Shown piece after piece: positions 36,908 to 44,219 of a DNA stretch of 64,000 nucleotides (position 1 is its first letter; every line of letters begins with the position of its first letter). The position numbers were made by a program, and so were the translations under genes. Origin of the DNA: Scytonema hofmannii PCC 7110 (GTDB taxonomy: Bacteria > Cyanobacteriota > Cyanobacteriia > Cyanobacteriales > Nostocaceae); NCBI RefSeq assembly GCF_000346485.2, contig NZ_KQ976354.1:3103421-3167420 (forward strand). Direction: 5' to 3'. A model generated the notes under the pieces. It had not been told where the DNA came from and did no database searches. It saw nothing but the letters and a program-made list of their open reading frames with translations.

Positions 36908-38056
36908 AAGAGGTGAGAAGGCTTGTTTAATCAGCAAGTTGAATCCTGGCTCTGCTAATTCTTCCAGCGTCAAATAAGATAATGCAATGAACATTTGGAG
37001 TTGGCGATCGGGATCTGTTAAATCATGAATATACTCTGTATGAAAGTGCTGCAAATTTATTGCAGCTGCCTTCACCAATGCTTGTAGAATTTTAAAAGCA
37101 CCATTAGAAAGTGGAGGTTGACCCCGATAGTTTTGCAGTCTACCCCCCTCTCGGTAATCAGGAAAGGACTCCATGCCGATAAAATGTAAAAACCAATCGG
37201 CTCGATAATACCCTATGGCAGCTACAATACCCCTGTAGTCGGCAATAAGTTCGTCAAAGGCATTGTTTCGCATTGAGTTAAACAAGCGATGTGTGAAATA
37301 GTGGGTACATTCATGTTCCAGCCGAATTGTTACGGATAAATTTTGCCATACAGATTCCTTAAGACCAATTTCTTCGGCTGCAACATTGCTATAAGGGTTG
37401 TCGCTCAAAATAATGAATCTATCTTGATAGAGTTCTTTCTGTGGAGCTAGGCGTTGTAACTCCAACGCCCAATGACTCGCAGAGCAATGACTGGGATTTT
37501 GTAACTCCCATTGTTGGCGATACTGGCGAATTCTATCCCAGTTGTTGAATCCACTGACTATACAGGCTCCCATAGATGCAGGGACTGGTAGTGGTTCATT
37601 TCGCATTGTAAGAGCTTGTACCAGAGAAACAAAATCCTCACGGTTTCCAGCTAACAAAATCGGTATATTGCCAGCCAAGCTTGGATGTATTCTTAATTGG
37701 AGTTGCTCTGGTTGTTTCAAGACTAAACCAGTCGCCTCAACCATGTTATCGGCTAATACGCCCTTACGGGTAGCACGTCTATATGCCTGAGTCTTGCTAA
37801 TACCCTCCTGGATGGGAAACTGAAATTGCACCAGTCGTTGCTTGAGGGCGGTAAATGCTCCGACAACTTTTGCTGCTGCAGCATATTCTTCCCAAGTAGC
37901 TAAATGAGCTTCAGGGGGTAAAGGCAATGTTATGGGATGGTTGAACTCGTGATGATGAAATACATTATGGTTGTATGCCAGTAACTCATCTATCTCTGAG
38001 GTATTAGCACCGTAGGAAGCAAGTATACCAGCACGAAATTGCTGTTGATTATTCAT
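36869..38056 (-). CDS. Putative zinc metallopeptidase (HExxH)
   Basis: A 395-residue soluble protein. RLEHECTHYFTHRLF (about 245-259) contains HECTH, the HExxH zinc motif, and DELIADYRGI about 15 residues later can give the third ligand (Glu), as in gluzincins. No signal peptide is seen, so it should act in the cytoplasm. The rest is not recognised. It begins 10 bases after the MinD-like gene and is therefore co-transcribed with it and the permease. Cytoplasmic proteolysis of a leader or of a regulator is possible. The C-terminal tail (SAFSAPLWLNK) is read from a dispersed repeat and is probably not functional. Confidence 0.72.
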   Translation of the reverse strand: MNNQQQFRAGILASYGANTSEIDELLAYNHNVFHHHEFNHPITLPLPPEAHLATWEEYAAAAKVVGAFTALKQRLVQFQFPIQEGISKTQAYRRATRKGVLADNMVEATGLVLKQPEQLQLRIHPSLAGNIPILLAGNREDFVSLVQALTMRNEPLPVPASMGACIVSGFNNWDRIRQYRQQWELQNPSHCSASHWALELQRLAPQKELYQDRFIILSDNPYSNVAAEEIGLKESVWQNLSVTIRLEHECTHYFTHRLFNSMRNNAFDELIADYRGIVAAIGYYRADWFLHFIGMESFPDYREGGRLQNYRGQPPLSNGAFKILQALVKAAAINLQHFHTEYIHDLTDPDRQLQMFIALSYLTLEELAEPGFNLLIKQAFSPLTSAFSAPLWLNK

Positions 38057-38066
38057 AGGTGATTAA

Positions 38067-38846
38067 TTAAGCAATATCAGCAACTTGTTCAACAATTCTT
38101 TTGATAGCTTGGCTGATAGGATGATCGGGGTACTGCACAGAGAAAATATCTTTGCTGGCTAATTGTATCATATCTTCAGAGAAGGGCAAAATACCCGCTA
38201 CGGGAGCGTTGTAGATACTCTCTACTTGTTGTTGCAAGTCAGCAAAATTTAAGCTTGGTAGTGCCTTATTAATCACTAGCAGCATTTTTGGGACTCGTAG
38301 CTTGCGAGCTACATCCACTGTGACAGCAGTTCCTTGAAAGTCTTGGTGGTCTGGACGAAGAATGACGATCAGAACATTAGAAATCCCAATGGAAACTAAA
38401 GTTTCTTCGTTCAAACCAGGATGAGTATCAATGAACAGATAGTCTAAGTTCAGACTACAGATGAGTTCTTGAAAGCCATCGTTGAGTCGAGCGACATCAT
38501 ATCCCTCACGTAAGATCCTAGCAATTTCACCAGCTTTAATACTAGAAGGAATTAAGTGAAGACTACCGTTGATTTTATTCGTATTCTCTTGTCTGCTTAT
38601 AAGAGTATGAGTAACATCGTAAGCAGTATCTTTCATCTCACAACGTCCCCATAGGTAGTCATTGAGAGAATGTTCAATTTTGTCTTCCTTCAGACCAAAA
38701 ATCACATGAACCCCAGGGGACTGGATGTCAGTATCAATAATAGCCACACGTTTGCCCTGTGCTACCATAATAGCCGCGACATTAGCAATAGTGTTTGATT
38801 TGCCAGTGCCACCACGGAATGAATGAACAGATATAATTTGTGCCAT
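38067..38846 (-). CDS. MinD/ParA-like ATPase with variant Walker A motif
   Basis: About 259 residues from the ATG at 38846, which has AGGAGG before it; a TTG at 38864 is not needed. HSFRGGTGKSNTIANVAAIM is the deviant Walker A box, with Arg in place of the signature Lys of KGGxGK. IIDTDIQSPGVHVIFGL and YLFIDTHPGLNEETL are the switch and Walker B regions. Such ATPases act as membrane- or partner-bound switches. It sits tightly between the permease-like gene and the metallopeptidase. Confidence 0.85.
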   Translation of the reverse strand: MAQIISVHSFRGGTGKSNTIANVAAIMVAQGKRVAIIDTDIQSPGVHVIFGLKEDKIEHSLNDYLWGRCEMKDTAYDVTHTLISRQENTNKINGSLHLIPSSIKAGEIARILREGYDVARLNDGFQELICSLNLDYLFIDTHPGLNEETLVSIGISNVLIVILRPDHQDFQGTAVTVDVARKLRVPKMLLVINKALPSLNFADLQQQVESIYNAPVAGILPFSEDMIQLASKDIFSVQYPDHPISQAIKRIVEQVADIA

Positions 38847-38891
38847 AATTAACCTCCTATTCAAAAATTAATCCTCGTTTGTTGTTTGCCA

Positions 38892-38920
38892 ATCTCCCTA
38901 CTCCCTACCCCCTACCCCCT
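38892..38920. repeat. Short CCCTACTCC-type tandem repeat
   Basis: Degenerate units of the CTACTCC/CTACCCC heptamer lie between the MinD-like gene and the permease-like gene. It is the same motif as at 4107 and, in reverse, at 41589. Confidence 0.6.
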
Positions 38921-38924
38921 ATTT

Positions 38925-41525
38925 TCAAGACAGCGATCGCTCTGGAAATGTGAACTTTAACCAGCAATTCTCACTGATGAGAGGTAGCAAAACTTTGCCA
39001 CTGGATAACCTTAAGTCAAACTGCATTTTTTTGTTGCCACTCTCAATTTCCACAAGTGTAGGTAAACTGTTAGATTTATCGTCATAGTTACTTCCATGTG
39101 TCCACACTCTCATTTCTTTTTCACTTTTGGTTGGTAGGCAAAAGATAGCATAACGCAGAGATGAGAGTACAGGAATATCCACAGTAGCGGCTTGGTGGTG
39201 TACTTCACCTTCGGCATACCCCAATAGCACCTCTGCGATCTTTGGTTGTCCACCAACAGTGATTGTGAAGACAGAATGCCCACCTTGTTGCTGGTCATCT
39301 CGCAGTTCTATAACCACACGGGAGGCAAAAGCGCCATAAAGTTTCATCACTACAGTTGCTCCTAGTGATAATAAGGCAATGCTCAATGCACTGATACGCG
39401 CCCAAGGATTTTGCCAGATGAACAGACCGTGAACAAACAAAATTCCTAAAAAAATGCTATATATGCCCACACTGAAAAACGGATGATTGAGGATCTTGAA
39501 GACCACTCCGGGCATAAGTTCACCTTTTTGCCGACTAGAAACCAATAGTAAAATTGGGAAAATACCACCAACAAGGGAGTTACCAAGTACGCCAGCAAAA
39601 GCGAGTATATTAGTGAATGATTGCGTACCAGCAAAGAATAGCCACTCAGTTAGCAAAAAGACTAAGACTAACGGGCTGATGGATAAAAAGAAGCGCCTCT
39701 GGTTCAGGAGATTCATCCAGGAGCGTGATATCTGACTCTTGCATTCAGGAGTCGTATTATTGAGTTCAACTTTCCAACTGGCTTCGTAGGCTAAGAGCAT
39801 TGATGAAGTGATTTGCAGATATACACGATCGTGATTAGCTGACCGGATATCTAACATCAGGTGGGTATCCCATTGCCGTAGATCTGGAAATTGAGCCAAT
39901 AACTCTTTAATCTCCCAATGCTCAGTAACTGCAATCTCTACATGATGGGTGTTACCTTTTAACTGAATATCTATCTGAAACTTTGGTTGAGCATCTACGA
40001 TTCCCAAGTAGCTTATACCAATATAAAGAACACACGTAGAATTACCAGAGGGATGATGAAATATTAATGTTCCTCCCTGGCGAGGTAACATCAAAACAGG
40101 ACGGTCTGGAGCAGGTAACCACTCCTTCGCTAAGTTGACTAAAAGACTTGAACTGCGGAGCCAAGCCATTCCCAAAAGCAGGGTAACTAAAACTGCTCCC
40201 AAGACTGAAACAATAGGACCAATTTGAAGAGCTAGTGGTTCTAAGGCAGTTCCTGACTGTCTAGCTAAAATTTGAGGTGCGATCGCTCCATTAACAACCA
40301 ACACCCAGATGCAAAAAAGCAAAGTTAAAAAAGCAGTTCCCGCGACGCTACCCCAAATTAGAGACGAAGCGCTAGGGTCGCGGGGAAGTACAATTTTGGC
40401 ACATTCCCCTACATAGACGTGTCCAAAGTAAAGCATGAGACTCACACCAAAAACCCTTTGTAATATCCAGGGTTGGAAAGGCTGACCATTGAGAAAGGGT
40501 AAGTTTACATATGAAAGGTTTTCTAACTGCATATGTCCCAATGCCAGCAGTAAAAGGATGAAAAGCAAACTCACATTGATTGCTGCTAGCAATACCAGCA
40601 CCGCAACTGTAAAATTAAGGGATTTGCGCGAAAGTAGGTATAATCCAGCACCAAAAAATAATAGAGTCCAAAGTTCTGCTGGTATGTGGGTAAAGTTTGC
40701 CATCGTCGTTGACAAACCAATGTAACAAGCCAACGCTATGAAAAAAACCCGGATACCAACAGCGATCGAAAGTATGAATGAACCTGCTTCCCCTAAGTAA
40801 TTAGATACTAACTGTTTGATAAAAGTATGACCATAGCGAAAGTCGCCACTACGACCAAAAGCTTCTGCCATGCAAGCCATAGTCAGACTGTTAATCACAC
40901 CAACGATGAGTAAAAAGGCAACAGTGGCTAATGGTCCAATATCAACCACGGCAATGGGTAAGGCTAAGAAAGCTTGGGGTAGGCCAAGAGCAACTGTGAG
41001 TAAAGAGGCTAGCCAGAAAGGTGGTAAAGATTCAATTCTTTGTGATATTGCTGTCAACATCCAACGCAACTGTTCGATTAATGTGACGCTAGATGCAAAG
41101 ATATTCAACAGCTGTGTTCTATACAGACGGGAGTAAGAGAATTGCACCGCTTTTTCATCCAAACCCAAAGTTGCCCGAATATTAGGCACTGCTTGATAGG
41201 TGAAAGTATACTTCCGTCCAAGAGCTTGGGCGATCGCAGCCTTCAGTCTGGGGTTCTCTGGCACTAGGAATGCCCACTGGCTAGCATGACGTTCCAGTTG
41301 CTGAATAGTAGGGTGCAGTAACGGCGTATTTCCTAAAGCAAAAGTTTCTAAGAAAGCCAAATCACGCTCGTTAGCAGATTGTTCTGTCAGAGAAAACTCT
41401 ACACGCGATCGCGCTGCTATCTGGGCTGTTCGACTCTCGATTAAAAACAGTAGTGTGTTGGCTCGTCTGGCAGGTAAACCGACTAACACCTCCTCACGCG
41501 ATATCAGTTCATCATCGGATGACAT
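38925..41525 (-). CDS. Large APC-like permease with soluble domains
   Basis: About 866 residues from the ATG at 41525, with AGGAGG before it. A soluble N-terminal part of about 170 residues is followed by some eleven hydrophobic segments (about 175-480) in the manner of amino-acid/polyamine/choline transporters (LPQAFLALPIAVVDIGPLAT; TMACMAEAFGRSGDFRYG). A soluble insert (about 490-620), four more membrane segments and a C-terminal beta-rich tail follow. I do not know a named family with this layout. With the MinD-like ATPase and the metallopeptidase it forms a compact three-gene set. Confidence 0.72.
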   Translation of the reverse strand: MSSDDELISREEVLVGLPARRANTLLFLIESRTAQIAARSRVEFSLTEQSANERDLAFLETFALGNTPLLHPTIQQLERHASQWAFLVPENPRLKAAIAQALGRKYTFTYQAVPNIRATLGLDEKAVQFSYSRLYRTQLLNIFASSVTLIEQLRWMLTAISQRIESLPPFWLASLLTVALGLPQAFLALPIAVVDIGPLATVAFLLIVGVINSLTMACMAEAFGRSGDFRYGHTFIKQLVSNYLGEAGSFILSIAVGIRVFFIALACYIGLSTTMANFTHIPAELWTLLFFGAGLYLLSRKSLNFTVAVLVLLAAINVSLLFILLLLALGHMQLENLSYVNLPFLNGQPFQPWILQRVFGVSLMLYFGHVYVGECAKIVLPRDPSASSLIWGSVAGTAFLTLLFCIWVLVVNGAIAPQILARQSGTALEPLALQIGPIVSVLGAVLVTLLLGMAWLRSSSLLVNLAKEWLPAPDRPVLMLPRQGGTLIFHHPSGNSTCVLYIGISYLGIVDAQPKFQIDIQLKGNTHHVEIAVTEHWEIKELLAQFPDLRQWDTHLMLDIRSANHDRVYLQITSSMLLAYEASWKVELNNTTPECKSQISRSWMNLLNQRRFFLSISPLVLVFLLTEWLFFAGTQSFTNILAFAGVLGNSLVGGIFPILLLVSSRQKGELMPGVVFKILNHPFFSVGIYSIFLGILFVHGLFIWQNPWARISALSIALLSLGATVVMKLYGAFASRVVIELRDDQQQGGHSVFTITVGGQPKIAEVLLGYAEGEVHHQAATVDIPVLSSLRYAIFCLPTKSEKEMRVWTHGSNYDDKSNSLPTLVEIESGNKKMQFDLRLSSGKVLLPLISENCWLKFTFPERSLS

Positions 41526-41588
41526 ACTTATCACCTCCTGGCAGCTGTAATAGATTTAATCTTTCATTTAAGAACATTCAAAAATGAG

Positions 41589-41618
41589 GAGTAGGGAGTA
41601 GGGAGTGGGGAGTAGGGA
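41589..41618. repeat. Short GGAGTAG tandem repeat
   Basis: About four units of the reverse complement of the CTACTCC heptamer lie between the sensor gene and the permease-like gene. Confidence 0.7.
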
Positions 41619-41672
41619 AAGAGAAATTTTCATTGGTTCTGGTGTACGCAGTTCGTGATGGCTACTTATCTA

Positions 41673-43106
41673 TCAACTGGGTAGATTCAAAGCCGAGCGC
41701 TCCTTAAGGGATTGTACTTGACTCTGCAATCGTTGGTAGTAATCCCTCTCACTTTCGCTAGCAGTTACTTGATTTTTTTGAATCTTTTGAATTTTTTTCT
41801 GTAACTTCTGAAAGTGTTCATTTCCTGTAATTTCCTCAACATATCTAGCTCTTTTCGTGTCGTCAATTTCAATGCGAAGTTCTTGCACTTGGATTTTCAG
41901 ATTCTGATTTCGCATACTCACTTTTTTAGCCATATCTAAGTAGACACGAACTAATTGACCGATATCATCTTGGCTATTAGAGACTTTAACCAAGGAATTA
42001 TGTGCTTCCTGATTAAAATCTTCATTTTCTAGTGCTTGTGCTGCTGCTGTCAGGGAGCGAATTGGTCGAGAAATTTTAGAACTTAGCAACAATGCAATAA
42101 TTGCAGTAATTCCTCCCACAATAATTACACTACTAACATTGAACAATACGAGATGATTCAAAGGAACTTCAAACTGTTCTCTAGATTGACTTATTCCTAA
42201 CACCCACGGCTCTATTTTCATGGGAGCAAAGCCCACAATCATTTGCTTTTTTCCAAAGTCAGAATAATAATTGGTATGACCTGTTTGCTTAGCTCTCACC
42301 ATCACTTTCAACTCGGGAATATTTAAGCTTTTAATCGAAGCGAAATTATCTCCTCTATCAGATAATATCTGTTTATTTTTCTCTAGTGAGAGGGGGACAA
42401 TAGTATTATATAAACGGGATTTATCGGGATGACTGACGATTACACCCTCCTTGTCAATGAGAAAAGCATAACTCTGATCAGCTAGTCTTAATGAATCAAC
42501 TATCGTCCAAATACCTTGTCCTTTGATTTTGAGTACCATCACTCCTACAATTGCACCGCTTTCCGTTTTCACTGGAGAGGAAAAATACAATCCTGGTCGT
42601 CTGGTTGTTCTACCCATTAAGATGCTAGATACGTAAGCTCGTCCCTGAATGGCAGAACTGTAGTACTGGCGAAAGGTGTAGTTTTGACCAATGAATATAG
42701 GATCGGTGGCAGCAATACATTGACCTTTAATGTCTAAAATATAGGCAGCATCAAAATCTGGATTGGAACGGTAAATGTTTTCTAGAGTTTTTTCCAGTCT
42801 TGGACGTAAGCTTTTTCGTTGGTTAGGTGTGGTAGCAGACAGGAAATCCACTACATTGAGATCGCCACTAACTTGAATCACAAGATGTTGAATATCAACG
42901 ATCAATTGATCGAGGCGACTAGCAGTACTAGTCGCTAGTAACTCTAGCTTACGGTATTCAGCCGTTTCCACACGATCTAAGCTCTCTCGCAGATTGTAAT
43001 AAGCTGTAAAGCTCATCGGTATGAAAACTGCTGACATCAATGCTACGGAAATTTTAGTAGCGATCGGCCAAGCAGGTATGTAAAATAACCGATGGAGGTT
43101 TTTCAT
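41673..43106 (-). CDS. Cache-HAMP membrane sensor without output domain
   Basis: About 477 residues from the ATG at 43106. A membrane segment (KISVALMSAVFIPMSFTAYY) leads into an extracytoplasmic double-Cache region (about 50-315; DAAYILDIKGQCIAATDP, SYAFLIDKEGVIVSHP), a second membrane segment (VSSVIIVGGITAIIALLLSS), a HAMP domain (ISRPIRSLTAAAQALENEDF) and a coiled coil to the end. No kinase, cyclase or methyl-accepting domain follows, so it must signal through a partner. It heads the minus-strand block with the permease, ATPase and peptidase, about 140 bases upstream of the permease. Confidence 0.85.
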   Translation of the reverse strand: MKNLHRLFYIPAWPIATKISVALMSAVFIPMSFTAYYNLRESLDRVETAEYRKLELLATSTASRLDQLIVDIQHLVIQVSGDLNVVDFLSATTPNQRKSLRPRLEKTLENIYRSNPDFDAAYILDIKGQCIAATDPIFIGQNYTFRQYYSSAIQGRAYVSSILMGRTTRRPGLYFSSPVKTESGAIVGVMVLKIKGQGIWTIVDSLRLADQSYAFLIDKEGVIVSHPDKSRLYNTIVPLSLEKNKQILSDRGDNFASIKSLNIPELKVMVRAKQTGHTNYYSDFGKKQMIVGFAPMKIEPWVLGISQSREQFEVPLNHLVLFNVSSVIIVGGITAIIALLLSSKISRPIRSLTAAAQALENEDFNQEAHNSLVKVSNSQDDIGQLVRVYLDMAKKVSMRNQNLKIQVQELRIEIDDTKRARYVEEITGNEHFQKLQKKIQKIQKNQVTASESERDYYQRLQSQVQSLKERSALNLPS

Positions 43107-43319
43107 AGGTATAGATAGCCGTAACCTACTACTGGGGTAGCAGATTACGGACTTGAATAAAACTTTACCAAAATCACCTTGCACTTATAGCATTTCAATT
43201 AGTTAGTGAACGTTTCTACAGTTCGATCCGTTCCAAATATCAAAAATGTTCAAGTGGCAAAGGTGATACACAAGTGCAAGTAGCTCGATCTGGCACTATT
43301 GACATTAGATGATGCAATG

Positions 43320-43424
43320 TATAGCAGTCCTATTTGAGTTGTAAAAATTATTAACCACAAAGACGCAAAGAGCACGAAGAAAAGAGAGAAGTGAGAATTT
43401 TACAAATGATTTAGGATTGCTATA
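43320..43424 (+). repeat. 105-bp element, left copy of a perfect inverted pair
   Basis: Identical, base for base as far as I can read, to the reverse complement of 43993-44097. Its own ends TATAGCAGTCCTA and TAGGATTGCTATA are near-inverted repeats, so it is itself MITE-like. It contains the AAAGACGCAAAGAGC motif found near 26680. Confidence 0.92.
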
Positions 43425-43460
43425 TGTCATCTAACTGAAATTAGTACTTAATTAACCTCG

Positions 43461-43643
43461 TTATTTGTGGAATGGAAAGGTTTTAATAGGTCTTACTCCA
43501 ACAAAACCGCGAAATTCGGGAGCTTGGCCTGGTTTACCACGGTATTCAAACTTTGGCTTTGCGCCACCAGCTATATCCTTTAAATCTTCTTCTGAAAACT
43601 CAACGGTGAACTCTTGATTGTTTTCTTGGGTATTGACGGACAT
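43461..43643 (-). CDS. Small double-glycine peptide precursor
   Basis: A 60-residue peptide with AAGGAG before the ATG. The short leader FTVEFSEEDLKDIAGG is of the classical bacteriocin Gly-Gly type and differs from the NHLP leaders. The 33-residue core starts AKPKFEYRGKPGQAPEFRGF and ends IKTFPFHK; it is rich in Arg, Lys, Pro, Gly and Phe and has no Cys. The C39 transporter at 31296 could process it. It lies alone between two identical inverted 105-bp elements. Confidence 0.75.
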   Translation of the reverse strand: MSVNTQENNQEFTVEFSEEDLKDIAGGAKPKFEYRGKPGQAPEFRGFVGVRPIKTFPFHK

Positions 43644-43992
43644 GAATTTTTCTCCTTAGAATAGTTAGAAAGACAACAAAAGAAAGACAAAACAAAAGAA
43701 ATAAACAAGAAGTTTGTTTGCTAGATTTTTGTTTCTTTTGCTTCGTTAATCTAATACTAATATCACTCCAAAAATAAGTAAATACGCTAAATAGAAGAAC
43801 AAAAAATACTGTATTTTTACTGTGTGTTCTTTAGATACTTGATGAGAAATAGGAATTTGATATTCAATTAAGCTTTAGATAATGGTATTATTACTAATAG
43901 GACAATCTTATCTAATTTGTGATAAAGTATAAGTATTTGTAGTGGTGAGCATTGCCCACCCTACGTGTATTTCAAAAATCAAATAGGAGTGC
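43644..43992. other. AT-rich spacer upstream of the double-glycine peptide
   Basis: Probably the promoter region of the peptide gene. A short GTGGTGAGCATTGCCCACC repeat, related to the one near 23250, lies at about 43942-43960. No other gene is seen. Confidence 0.5.
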
Positions 43993-44097
43993 TATAGCAA
44001 TCCTAAATCATTTGTAAAATTCTCACTTCTCTCTTTTCTTCGTGCTCTTTGCGTCTTTGTGGTTAATAATTTTTACAACTCAAATAGGACTGCTATA
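43993..44097 (-). repeat. 105-bp element, right copy of a perfect inverted pair
   Basis: Reverse complement of 43320-43424. Together the two copies enclose 568 bases that hold only the double-glycine peptide gene and its upstream spacer. Confidence 0.92.
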
Positions 44098-44111
44098 TGC
44101 AGGTTAGAATT

Positions 44112-44204
44112 CAATACTACTCGAATAAGCGGAAATTAGAACCCCGGTTTCTTAAAGAAACCGGGGTTCTGACACCTCAATTATCGTAATCCCTTGCAGT
44201 ATTG
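44112..44204. repeat. MITE-like element of the CCCGGTTT hairpin family
   Basis: Begins CAATACTACTCGAATAAGC and ends GCAGTATTG, inverted ends. Its centre is a 16-bp perfect hairpin (44138-44153 with 44155-44170). Close relative of 12762-12853. It ends 15 bases before the stop of the CHAT gene. Confidence 0.8.
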
Positions 44205-44219
44205 TCACGGGTATTGAAA

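Noticed and set aside
7044-43643. Insertion sequence or prophage carrying the RiPP region
   Set aside because: No transposase, integrase, tRNA target or phage structural gene is visible; only small non-autonomous repeats were found.
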